Assembly (NCBI GenBank): GCA_900708905.1
Contig: CAADRB010000002.1
Span: 6,030,269 to 6,094,268, forward strand
Direction of reading: 5' to 3'
DNA: 64,000 nucleotides
Source of the DNA: Hymenolepis diminuta
Lineage: Eukaryota > Platyhelminthes > Cestoda > Cyclophyllidea > Hymenolepididae
The notes beneath the pieces were generated by a model. The model did not search any database, was not told the origin of the DNA, and saw only the letters and a program-made list of their open reading frames with translations. This document shows, one piece after another, positions 27,250 to 39,700 of the stretch (positions within the stretch are counted from its first letter, which is position 1; the number at the start of each line of letters is the position of its first letter). The position numbers were made by a program, and so were the translations under genes.

Positions 27250-28769
27250 CTGAGTCAAGCTACAAGAAAGTATTAACATTAACTGCCAAAAATGAAACGT
27301 AGATTAGAACGCAAAATCATTAGCCTTTCTCTAATATGAAAAAGTTACAAACGGGTGATATGGGCTTGCTATTTCAATCCGTAATAAATTAAACAAAATT
27401 TCAAGCTATTTGAAAATTAAACGTATTAGCCGTAATAATATGAGAAGATTGATCTTAATTGCGCATTAAAACCTCTTTAACTCGTTTGCAAACCCTACAC
27501 AAACTTTAAAAAATATAATTCAAGTGTATTTATTTACGGAAATGAAATAAAGTGATGAGTTGTAGTAAATTAACCTTAGTTTATCCACAAAGAGGAAATT
27601 ACCTTAGATTGGAAAATTAGGTTTCAGCCTAAATTTCTCACAGACTTTATACGAACCTGTGAAGGTCACGAGTGGTACCAGGTCTGGCGATTTTAAACGC
27701 ATATTTAAAAACTTATTAATGAATAATAATTTACCATTATCTTGAATACGTTAACATTAAATGAACTGAATCTTATTTCAGTCATTTAATACGTAGGATT
27801 TAATATTTTCACTTCCAACATGTGCTTGCTTTATATTCTTTTCATTTTTCGTTTTTATAATAAACTGGTATTTCACGGTTTATTTGGAAAAGTATTTTAC
27901 AATAATCTGCTTTGCACATCAGAACAGAAACTTTTTAATAAGCGTCTTAAGAATACACTAACTTGTGTACATATTCATCCAAATTTTATTTAAAAATTTA
28001 CATCTGCGCTTGCAAATGTTTCTTCGCTGCATATCCATGTAAATGCACATCACGCTTCTGTGAGAACATCTTTGCAAAATCTAAATATCTCGATGTATAC
28101 TGCCTGTTAATCTTAAATTGCAAAATATATTCTTCAGAATTTTAGTACAAATCTATCAGAATTTATTAATTTAATGACATGCTTGCTGGATTGCTTCTTC
28201 TAATATTATATTCTTCATGAATTAAGTTATCATAGCCTCATAAAAAGAAGTAAACTACACGATTTTACAAAAGATAATAACTGTTAACGAAAGTCTATTT
28301 CGTCTTATTTAAATGCTAAACGTTGACGAAATAACCCCAGGTTGATACTTAAATAATATACCGATGACTCAGGTCATGAGAATTGAAAATTGATGATTGA
28401 TTTTGTGACCCAATATTTATTCCTATAAAGAACACCATTGAAATATAATATTAATGGATATAGAGTCTAAAGTGCACACCTTTAATCAGAGGTTTCATTA
28501 TCAATGTGAATTTTATCAGCTGCAATATCACAAATGAAGCATTATAATTTCAATGTCTTTCATCGAGATCAATCGTACCTCTCATTGCTTTTTGATATTT
28601 TATTAAAAAACGACGGTTTTCAACCAAACGATGATAATAATTCATATCTTTACCCCGATTAAGGAAGAGATGAACGTAGGATGTCACACTAAAACAGTTA
28701 ACTATGACTGTAAGAATACTATATCAAAAACTGTACTAGTATAAACGAGCTAGATATTAGTGTTTGGGC

Positions 28770-29187
28770 CTATATTTTATTATCTTGTGTCCGCTTATGG
28801 ATGGTAATTTTGAAATTCCAACATCGTCCAACCCGCGTTTTAGAAAGAAGGCAAGAGATCTGACGAAGCATCTTATATAAATACTCACAAACCTCAGCCC
28901 TTACAGGGGCAACTCGGGAATCTGTAAATTCAAACAGCTTTTCATGGGCAAAAGACATATGCATCTGTACAGTGTGTGCTATGTAAAGAAACTCCAGCAC
29001 CCACGCACCCTGACTCATATGTCCGCAAGCTTTCTATGTGTTGAAAACCTACTTACTCATACCTCTTCCCTAGTTGTCGGTGCCTTATCGATGAACGAAG
29101 CGAAATTTGTCAACTGCCTACCGTGCCTAATTTCGCCCGTTTCTCACAGTTCGGCTTGCCCTCGATCGGTACTGACGTCGCTCTCAT
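28770..29187 (-). CDS. Weak two-exon gene candidate in a GC-richer island
   Basis: An ATG at 29187 starts 22 codons (MRATSVPIEGKPNCEKRAKL...) ending at a GTAGGC donor (29121). An acceptor ending TCAG leads in phase 0 into 29009-28770, 79 codons with AHTVQMHMSFAHEKLFEFTD and a stop. About 102 residues; no family recognised. Base composition is visibly richer in G+C than its surroundings, which favours either an exon or an old mobile-element remnant. An alternative donor (GTAAGG) lies inside exon 2. Confidence 0.25.
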
Positions 29188-32100
29188 TCCTCTTTTAACC
29201 TTTCATTCATTACTAATTGCCCCACTTGACTCTTGATCTTCTCACTCAGGAAAGGCTGCCGTATCGTGTTAGCCTTAAAATGATCATTAGTTATATGAGG
29301 GGATATTTAGGCATGCTCCTAACATAGCTTATTTACGTGAAAAGTGCTGTTTTTCAACCGTGAATGAAATCTGTCTGCTCAATTAGGCAATTCTAGTTTA
29401 ATTTCCGTCCCTTCTTTTTGATTGATTACATTTACTGATTTAATAACTCTATGCTTCATCGGAAAACTGGTTTTCCTTAGTTTTATTCACATTAAACATT
29501 CACTAAATTGAAAATGTCTTGACATTACCTATTAATTTTCGCTCTAGATATACTAATAATTAATTCACGCCTTTTGATATGTCTTCTTAAACACATTAAC
29601 AATTTTCTTTTTAATTAATCAAACTTTAAATATATATCAAAATTGAAAAAATCCAATTAGATTTCTCTTTTAAGTTAGATCAATCAGTGTTAACTATGTA
29701 AGTGCGAAGAAATACATAGCATAATTACAGGTTAGGATGTTATAAATGATCCTTCATAACAGAAAATGCCTAGAAGTTCTCCAAAAGAGGTCTAGCAATA
29801 TTTGCTATAGTTTATGTGTGATTTAATTTTTTTGTATTTTGCCCTATCAATCTACTAAATATTCCACTTATTTTCACATCTGTAGCAAGATTGAATGAAT
29901 ATCGAATCAAGGAAGTGCAAATCTACGTCATGGATGGCAACGTTTAGTTCATTTGATTTCATCAATTAACGACGTCATTCCGTTAATGAGAATCAAATAT
30001 GTTCAAAGAAAACTATTCACACGCTGTAAATGAAGAAATAATGGGCAAATTTTTGACTAAGCTGGCACGGTCGTCTACTGAAACTGATTTTAAAAAATTA
30101 TTGAAATTGTAGAAATACTTATCCAGTACGTGGAAAATAGTAATCCGTGAAATTTCCATTGATAGACTTCAAACAATACAATACCTCACTTTGATTTCTA
30201 GAGGAAGAAAAGGGGACTATAAAATTGCCATTTTAACAAATCCGGCTTAGGAGAACTCGTACTTTATTGGGACGGAAACTTTCTGTTTTCACGCTTCACT
30301 CCTTTTAATATGCTTAGCATTTACATCTATAAATCGTCTTTGTTATGAATGAAATGATACCTTTTAATTTCCCTTCTTTGCTCGTCCCTTTAACTTTCAC
30401 CTTGATCGTATTAACAGCTGCGCAGTACAATCAAGAGATCAGATTTAAACACAAATATTATTTATTACCATCTTTGTAGGAAGTATTGATACCATGCTTC
30501 GTCGTCCGTTTAGAAGCGACTTATATTTTGCTATGCATCAAGACGCCGAAAACCATATATTGAAGCCCCAAGGTCTATGTCATTGTCTGCGCATGAACAA
30601 TTTCCACAGGTGGTCCCCAGGTCGTCCATCACTCTTATCAATATCCAGAATTATGCTATTTCCGTCTTCTTGACAGATAGTCTAGACGAAAACTCTCATC
30701 GGTCCGAAGGTGGGTTGACCTTCAAATATCAAAAGTCTTAGTTAAATTAATTAGGTGTCTTGGATACCCATACAACTATCTTCGCCCACTCTCCGGTTCT
30801 GAATCAGCTGTAGCTTTGCAATATTGTGTTAGTACCTAGATCACAGGAGCAGAAAATGGACCATCAGTATCGCCACATTGGCTTCACAACATTTACGTTA
30901 CTAGAAATTGATGAACTCCACACTGCTTTTACCATAAACCTCATGTATTTAAGATATTTAGTGGTTAAATCTAAACGACTTTTTAAAATAAGTGTTGAAC
31001 ATGCTATTTCACTACAACTCCTGTCCACAGTACCCATACTCTTTTGAATTGATTAAATGCCGACCACTATGACTTCTAAAGCCTGGAAGTATTAATGCAA
31101 TAACAACAGCATGCTTTCTCCTCAGACTACGGTGATTATCGTAGATTAAAAAATTTGTACTGGAGTTTATCAGTAAAAAGCACAGATAATGGTAGAACTC
31201 GAACTTTCTGATCCCTATATGAATATTGCCGGTTCTCAGCCACTTCGAATAAACTGCAATATAACCACTTTCTAGCAGAAGGCCACGTGCGACCCAAATT
31301 TAATGGAGAGTAAGACCCTAAATCTCATTTTTTTTTAAGATCAGCACATTTAAATAAACTCCGAAAATTTTTAAATGTAAGAGTCAAAACAGATTTAAAA
31401 CTAAGTATCCTTCAAATGCCACACTTCAGTATATCTCGCATTGCATACCCAGTTATCACAGATATTTTCTTATAGCAAAAATGGAAAATTGCATTATATA
31501 TTATTTTTTGAATCGGATTTATTTCAACATATTTCAAGGAAATAAGGTTCTGAGATGGCTTCGTATTCGATCAATTGGTGTTACTCCATCTTCATGGATG
31601 TAAAATTTGCTCACCAATTTCATAGTTATTAGAAAGGAAAAATACTTTTTAAAGACTTAAAGTCAGATTCTGGAAAATTTATGTTAATCAGCTTTAATAT
31701 TTCTCATTGAAAAAAAATGTTCTTCCACAAGAATTGCTGATTAACACAAAGAGGTTCATGAAATTTATGATCCGGGAAAAAGAAAGTTCAAAGAGAATAT
31801 AAATGATGGCGAAAAGGATATTAATTTATACGACTCTCTATCGATAACTCAGTTTTGATTCTTATAATAGAAATCTCAGAGGTGGTCTCCTTGGTCTTCA
31901 GTCATTCTTTCAACCTGGACTAATGAGCAATGTTTTAATCATTTCAAAGATGGTCCAATTTTCCGTTCGTCAATCATCTACAAAGTCTCTTATAAGCATA
32001 TTTATTGAAAGAGTTTCAGCCTTTTGTCTCAGTTCGTTTTTTTTATTCTGGCGTCGTTGGGCTCTGCTAAAGGAAAATATATTAGAATTTTTTTTATTAA

Positions 32101-32479
32101 GTAAGTCTCTGGTTAAGTAAACTGTAATTTGACTCCCAATTCTGAAAATGGCAAATAGCCACTCCATTTGTGTGATCGGAATAGTTTGAAACGTCCGTAA
32201 ACTTGATTCATGAAACGGTTACAACATAAACTAATTCTATGGAACTATTGTAGGATGTTATACTCTAGCAAATTATAAAACTAAATACTACTCATTGCAG
32301 TTAAATTGAGTATAAGATGAGAAGAATTAAAACTATAGCTATCTTCTATGTTAAAAAGGAAAATGGTGCAATATCATGTAAGATCATCTGCCTTCTCAAC
32401 CATTGGAAAAAAGCAAAATTGAAGCGGCAAGACCGACATTTATTGAATAAAAACTCGATCAATAAGGACTGAATATTGT

Positions 32480-32760
32480 AGACAAGCATTTGTTGCAATC
32501 CGGGGACGAATCATGAAAGTTGAATTTTGAAATATCCATTTAGTGAATATTGTACCAACCCGGACTCAAAAATCAAATGAAGTAAGACTCAGTGATATCT
32601 TGACGTTGCTCTCCGTATATTTTTGCCTTCTCTTAATCATTTGTTGGACTTCCTCTTATTCGGTGGCGGTTGCTTTTCACAGTTGAAAAAGTTGTAAATT
32701 TTTATTACTACGTGTAATAGTAACAAAATGAGAATATAAAGGATCTGATATTTCAACCCA
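32480..32760 (+). repeat. Dispersed repeat family 3, long copy
   Basis: The block TTATTCGGTGGCGGTTGCTT, followed by an AGTTGAAAAAGTTGTAAA segment and ATAGTAACAAAATGAGAATAT, aligns with 47638-47725. The upstream AATCAAATGAAGTAAGA..GATATCTTGA block aligns with 11290-11325. No coding capacity seen. Confidence 0.45.
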
Positions 32761-33439
32761 AAATTTTAGCAACATTTTCAGAAATCGGAACCAAAATGGA
32801 ATCCTCAAAAAGATTTATTTAATATTAATTTTGTTTAATATAAAAACGCATCGTAGAGCTCAAAGTAGAAATGGAGGAATTGCATTATCTCACGCGATAT
32901 TGTTGCAAGTCGTCCTTTCTCATGAATATTTTAATCCAAAGCATAGATATCTGTATATTTTATATTATATAACAACATGGTTTGTAATTTTCAAAATCCC
33001 TAATGTTCAATGCAGATTCGTTACATCATACCTGGATTCACCTGGTTTGATCAAATTTCACTCAAATATCATGAAGTATCGTCAAGAGTGTATTTGTTTA
33101 GTTCATTGATAAAATGCAATATTCAGGAATTATACTTCAATCAGTCATAGTTTTTTCTCCTATCCACCAACATTCATAAGGGGAGTAATCGGATGAAACA
33201 AGTAAATTTCGTAATAAATCTAACTTACAGATGGACCATTTATTTGGGTGTATATCAGCTGAGAAGATTTTGAAATGCATATGCAGTTTGAAAAGAAAAT
33301 CATCATTATTTATAAATAACTGAATTGAAGTAAATTCGAGAAAAATAGTTGCCTTCATAAACGTTTCTAGCTCAAGATATTGGTGATCGAATGTTAAAGT
33401 GTCCGAGTACGTTCTTCATTCTCCCTGAGTGCACGTCTG

Positions 33440-33640
33440 TGACAGTCAGGCCCACAGTGTATGACCATATGATAAACTATTTTTGGGACACGGCGATATG
33501 AATAAGATTAACCTTCCCTTGTCATCAAATGTATCTAGTTGGAAAAAATATTGCAATCAACGTAATATAATACAGTGCGATCTATTAAAGATGTGTTCTC
33601 TACGTACTTAGATCCCAAAAGCATAAAAACACTTTTTGAA
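33440..33640 (+). repeat. Dispersed repeat family 1, copy C
   Basis: GGGACACGGCGATATGAATA, then GATTAACCTTCC and GTCATCA, then GATGTGTTCTCTACGTACTT match the order of blocks in the copies at 4975 and 43640. Diverged and non-coding. Confidence 0.5.
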
Positions 33641-36600
33641 CTGGAAATGTGACTGAATAAAACTCGGTAGTCTGTCAGACACTTTATCCTATTAGCTCGA
33701 GTCACCATAATTAGTTGTATTTTCTTAATAATTATACTTTAATATTTTAATGGCTATCTTGGTAAATTTCATGAACAAAAGGTGCTGTAATAGCAAAAGC
33801 CAACTTTCAGTTTATCCTATATATTCAACCGAGCCGTACTTTCTATTTCGTAGTTTAATAGAGACTTACATAAATAAGGACTCATCCACCGGGCCCCAAA
33901 ATAATTATCGAATTTTAACGTCACCTAATCCCTGCTTCTTGAACAATTTCATATTACTCTGTTCTCTTTTAATGTAACTATTCTACCATCATTTCTATCT
34001 CTTTTCTATTTTATGATAATGGATTTCATAAGGATTGAAGAGGCAGTGACTTAGAGAATTTTCCTCTGTCCTAATCTGGTTGCTTCCGTGCTAAACTTTC
34101 TCTTTCAAATGCCATGATTTCCACCCCATATTTCTAAAAGAACCTCGCCCACGCTTAGAGATCATACAAGTTTATCGTGTTTACTCTCTATTATGCAAAA
34201 TTATGTCATAGGTGCTTAGTTGATTACCCTCAAATTATATGACCCCTTTAATTACTACCCCTAAATTAAAGTACACTATTCTAATTTTAGCAACGCTTAG
34301 ATGAGAAAATGGCGAATTTTAACGGCGGGAATTTAAAATCGTCTTGAATTTTTTAAACTTCATTATTGCATGACAGTTTCCAATTTTACTAAATCCACTC
34401 TCATAAGGTATGAATAAAGCTGACTCAGTGGCAGAATATTAATATTTGGTGAAAACACAGAACAGGCGCCATCCTCGAGGCTGGTAAGCCTAAATAGTGA
34501 TTAATGAGTGGATTAGGGCTGAAAACGGATGCGTTACTTAAAGTGGAAAAATCTGTAAGTGGTTTGCTGGCAATGGAGTGAATCATGCGCAGAAGGAAGT
34601 CGAAAACGGGGTTAAATTTGCAATTGATTGAAGTATATAGTCAAATATTGGAAGGAAAAATATGTTACCGCATCACCGTTTTCATTTAATAAGTTGCATC
34701 ATTATCCCCTATAGTAAAACCATCTCAGTGTCCGCTTTTCGCTCTTGCCTATTATAAGAGGTTAATGTAATGAGATGGTATGACCAATAAGCTCAAGCGA
34801 ATCTTGAAGCATGAATTTTGAAACATTATAACAATCTGCTAAATTCAGAATTCAATTGGAGTATGGGTCGTTTTTAGTGTCCTACTCACATCATTCCAAA
34901 CTGGACTTTTTACATTCCCTCATTATAGATTCTTTAGTGTTTTTATGGATAAAAATAATATTAATAATTCTCTGGCTCAATTTATTGAACAGGACGCAAA
35001 CACAAAGTTCTTTTCTAGCTTTTTACTCATTAAAAAGATGTCAAATTATTGCCAAAAATTAAGCAATAGCGTATAATTATTAGATTGAATAAAGGGAAGG
35101 TAAAATATGATAAGGTAAAAAAGATGTCAAAAATATATCAAAATTTTCAACTATATATTTTCCTCATTCACCGTAAGCGTTCCACAGACGCATTTTTCCT
35201 AATTTTATTGCTCGCATAAGTGTCTCTGTATTATTCATATGATTCTAGGGAAAAAGTTTCCTGTTAGCTCTTTATCACTTTTCTAGTATCATTCATTTTG
35301 AGTCACAGTAATATTGCGAAGAAAATAGGGCTAGAAGGTAGTACGAATCCTGGTAACCGAGTAAGTTCCGTAATACTAAATCAGTTTGGGGAGGGAGGTG
35401 TTAACCTGAAGCATCTTAACTCCTTGAAGACACAGGTGTACTGGAACAGTATGACCAACCTATTAAATTAATCTACTCATTAATCAGGTAGGAACACAGC
35501 AAAGTAAGCTATCAGTGGTCGCCTAGGAGTCAGACTCTGATATTTAAAGCATATAATGTCATGTCATTCAGATAAAACAGGACTCTTTTGATACAATATT
35601 AGAATTCAAAAGTCAGTTACTACACCATAGACAATAATGACAATGATGGAATTTAAAATAAAAAGCAGCAAAAATAATATTCAGAATTAATACAAAAGAA
35701 TAATTGTTGGCAAAATATCTACTCTATCGCCATTTCTGTATTAAATTACTTTAATAGAATAACCAACTGGAGTATAAATAATAATACAATTTTTGTTTCG
35801 AAAATACTGCAAGCCTTGTGGACAGGCCGGTGGAAGAGTCGTAGTTTACAGTTATTCTATCAAAATAACACAATTTTAAGTCGGTTTTAATTGGATTAGT
35901 TTATATAATGTGACAATAACATTTTATTTAACTAAGGTGCAGTTAATTTACGTGCATTCTCTTACTCATGACACAAGATGCAGCCCCAAATTTTTTTTTT
36001 AACCAGCCCAACTGGATAGAATTAAAGTCATATTTCCATTTCAGCTTTACAACGAAATCTTTTTGTAATAGGAAAGCTGGAAATTCAAATCCCAATAAAT
36101 GATAATCTAGCCAATACATTTAAAGCATTACTAACATCTAAGATGGCAACAGGTGTGACCCGAGGACCCTATTTGCATTGTTCGATATGGGCAATGCATA
36201 TTCCGCTCAGTAAAATCTCAATAGCCAACCGCCACTCTTAAGCTTGAAAAGAGGTACAAGGATGTGCTCCACTCTTAAAAGTCATACTTCATATATTAGG
36301 CGTTGTCATATGTTTAGCAATTAAGAAAATTCAAGAACGTTTGTATCTGCATACATTGCAAATAATCTCGGAGTTCATTCATTGGTTGGGGTCAGAGTCA
36401 ACCTTAGTGGTAGCTTAATATAGTTAACTATAGCTGGCTATCAAAAAACATACCAAACAAATAAGATAATTATAAACCGCATAAATTAGAATGAAAGCGA
36501 AAATAGGTACAATATCTCCGGTAATATTTATACCAAAACACTCCCAGGCACAGCACATAAGACTACATATTTCAATAAACCCTTAAAACAGCCACCGCAC

Positions 36601-36776
36601 CCGAATAATATGCTGGGAGAAAATAATAACAGCATCAGAAACACCAAGAACCAAGTCAACAGATCGGGATATGGGGAAATAATAATGGGGTGGACGAGCA
36701 ATTGTACTGCATAAGCTGATATCGAAGACAACTCTGCAGAGGAGAATCCAGTAGAAAGAAGGAAAGGAGGCAGGAA

Positions 36777-39700
36777 TCAAGAGATCTGAAGATGCCAACC
36801 AAGGAGCTGTTGATCAAAACCTGTGGTAAAGAGATTGCATTGACCCTCTTCTGCCCATGCGGCGCTGGTTATTGCGCTCGTGTGACCCTTCAAATAAAAT
36901 ACAAAATCAATTAATAAGTAATATTGATCATCACTAAGTGATATGAGTCAATTATGTCACCGATATTCCCAATTCAGTTAAGCTTGATCTGAATAAACCT
37001 ATCCAGTTTTCCTGTTCATTGATTATTTAAAACAGTCTCTCCACAAGTTCTATTATTGTAACCCGACATATCTTGTATACTTTAAAATTTGGGAAACAAG
37101 CCACCGAAGGATTTGAACCAGAATAACCTTACAACCGCGCCAGCCCAGTAGGTACTTTGGACCATCATGAGGAAACAGTGAACATCTACTGGAATATGAG
37201 ATATTCTCAGCCAAAACCCCATGGTGCGCCATTAATAGTGATCATTGTGACAACATGGTTGTTTTCCCTCACCTTTGTATATTTGATGCCTTGTTCTATC
37301 TCTCGTCCACCTTATAGACAATTATTAACTTGTCATATCTATAAGACGTTTCTTAGTAATGGTTTATTTGATCCACGCTTCCAATAACTGATATTTAAGC
37401 GGTCGTAGGATCGGATCCAATGTCGCTCCAGTTTTTCGAAATGTAATATTGAAACTGGAGTGGTTACTATGACGTACGAACAACAATGAAAAGCAGTCGA
37501 GCCGAGCCGAAAAGGCTTTGGACAGAATGAATCACAAGCCGCGAAAAGATGATTAACATCCATTGTGACAAATATACGTGAAGTTGGTATTTGTTCGGAA
37601 GTTATGGTTCGTCTGTACAGAGGTAGGCATATATCAATAAGAGCAATTTATATTATTATGGTAATAAACGAAATATGTCATGACTAAGAACTTCTAGCGA
37701 TTGCTTAATTGGTTTATCGAAAAACAAAATAGGAAGAAATGGGAACATGTCGATTCAAACTGAAGAAAGGAGGCAGATTCCCCAAATCCATAGATTTTCC
37801 CCTTCGAAATACCGGACAATATTCTAATGTTATTATACATAACGAAATGGAACGATAGAGATGTGATTGTCCTGCCTTTCCCGGAAAAAAGCCTTCCACA
37901 TAATGCCCACAGAGACTTGACTCATCCAATATTTAAAGAGTTGACCATTTTTGGTTCTTGTCATTATCAGTATAATAACAGTTTAAGAGGCTTTACCAGT
38001 TTTCTTCGAATTAAAACCACCGGAAGTAAGCTAATGGACATTCAGCAATTAATATGATTAATTAAAATGCGTCAAATAGTAATTAGTGACAGTCCAATTA
38101 CCATTTTCCTATTTATATCTGATAAGTTCTATCTACTAATATTTCTGTGATACTTTATTAGCCTCTCATTTAAGCTCCACCATAATTACAATCGAAAAAA
38201 ACACAGCTTCTAACTAAGAATTCCGCAATTAAGTTACAGCTATTTACGTGGCTAATATTCCGAGGAATGCGTCCAATTCTTGACCCGTTGGAAGAAATTA
38301 ACCGCAGCGTTCGGTTATCCAGTGGCAAAGCAAGAACGTATGACATCATCGAAGCGCTATCAGTGCCTCCTGTCACATTCTGAGATGAGGCCCCAGGAAC
38401 AGCTGTGGATCCAGATGTTCCAGAGGCACCCATAGAAGCATTCACAGCTGTTCCTAGAGCTATTATTGCTGCAGAAGCCGCCGCATTTCCACCTTCACCA
38501 AAACCGGATGTGGTATTGTTGTGTGACTGGAATAGACCAGATCCAGAAATGGCCAGTCGATTGATACTGGCGTCTGTGCGGACTGTGAAGAGGGGCGAAC
38601 GGAGACTACGAAGATCCCAGAGTCGACAGTATCGATCGGTGCCTGCACTCACTATCTGGTGTGGATTGGAGCCGGGTAGGAACTGTGCGGTGGATACGGT
38701 TCTAAAAGTAGGAATTTCAAAGTGAGAACTTCCTGAAAAGTAGGCAGATGCGGTTCAAAATCTAAATGAATTACCAAGTTTAAATTGGAAAGCACAAGTG
38801 GATATAATTAATATTTCACATTTGATTCCAGATACACTTTGATATTGAAAACTTTACATAGACCAACCCAAAATTATTGGAAAAAATCAAACGAAATGTT
38901 TATTTCTTAATTGGCTATCTCTAATAATAGAGTGGATATTGGCAGGAAGCACGATCTAAATAAGAATTTGTTACAGAACATCTTATATACAAGGCAAAAT
39001 AGAATGAATGGACACGCATTTTTGTAAGACCTTAAAAGATGGAAAGGAGGAGAAAAACATAAGGAGGAAGAGATGAAGTAACCACCTTGTCACAATGGCT
39101 ACTTCTGTCTCCAGTAGTGTGATATCGTGGTCTAAGTTTCTCATTGATCCCTGTACACTCATGCCGGTCTGTGTGGAGGCAAGTGCTTCCATATTGACTG
39201 GCGAGGAAGCTAGCTTAGACTGCTTTCAATTCCTCAATAATAGGTACTTAGTGGCTTGCAGTGGGTTTAAATAAATAAATAAATGTAAATCTTCGTCCCT
39301 GAGTAATTAGGATCCAGTATAATCACTTAATTGATGGGCTTTCATTCAAGCCTAAATCGCATTAATTATCTTAGACGTGGCGAAAAAAACACCGATAATG
39401 AAGAAAGACAGAGTACATTACTGAAATCGAGATGAAGAAAAATTCATAAACAGAAATTAGGGGGAGAGTTCCAATTTTTCAGATTATGATAATTATAATT
39501 ACTCAAGCAAATCAATTCCTTTGTACACTAATATCCAAAATCAAAACAGTCAAATAAACAGAATTATGGTTTGAATTTCTATTAATCGAGAAAGGTACAA
39601 CTCCTACTAAATCCAGGATCCTATCAATGAGAACAACGAGATGTCGATGAATCAACTTACCGACTATGTGCTTGCTGAACGTGGACTTCCAGCCTCGGTT

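Larger units (their letters stand above)
27250..36776. other. 9.5-kb gene-poor region upstream of ULK3
   Basis: Between the start of ULK3 and the last WDR37 exon, both on the minus strand. It is AT-rich and contains dispersed repeat copies (32480-32760, 33440-33640), one GC-richer island with a weak gene candidate (28770-29187), and otherwise only short open frames without splice support. ULK3's promoter should lie at the left end. Confidence 0.4.

Noticed and set aside
31970..32167. Basic 65-codon minus-strand ORF with an RRQNKKNELRQKAE stretch, resembling a bZIP basic region
   Set aside because: No leucine zipper spacing follows and no flanking exons are found.
37081..37160. tRNA gene on the minus strand
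   Set aside because: A B box is present, but the A box is too near and the T stem and acceptor stem do not pair.
38405..38725. 106-codon plus-strand ORF
   Set aside because: Antisense shadow of WDR37 exon 7, whose WD-repeat content fixes the minus strand as coding.
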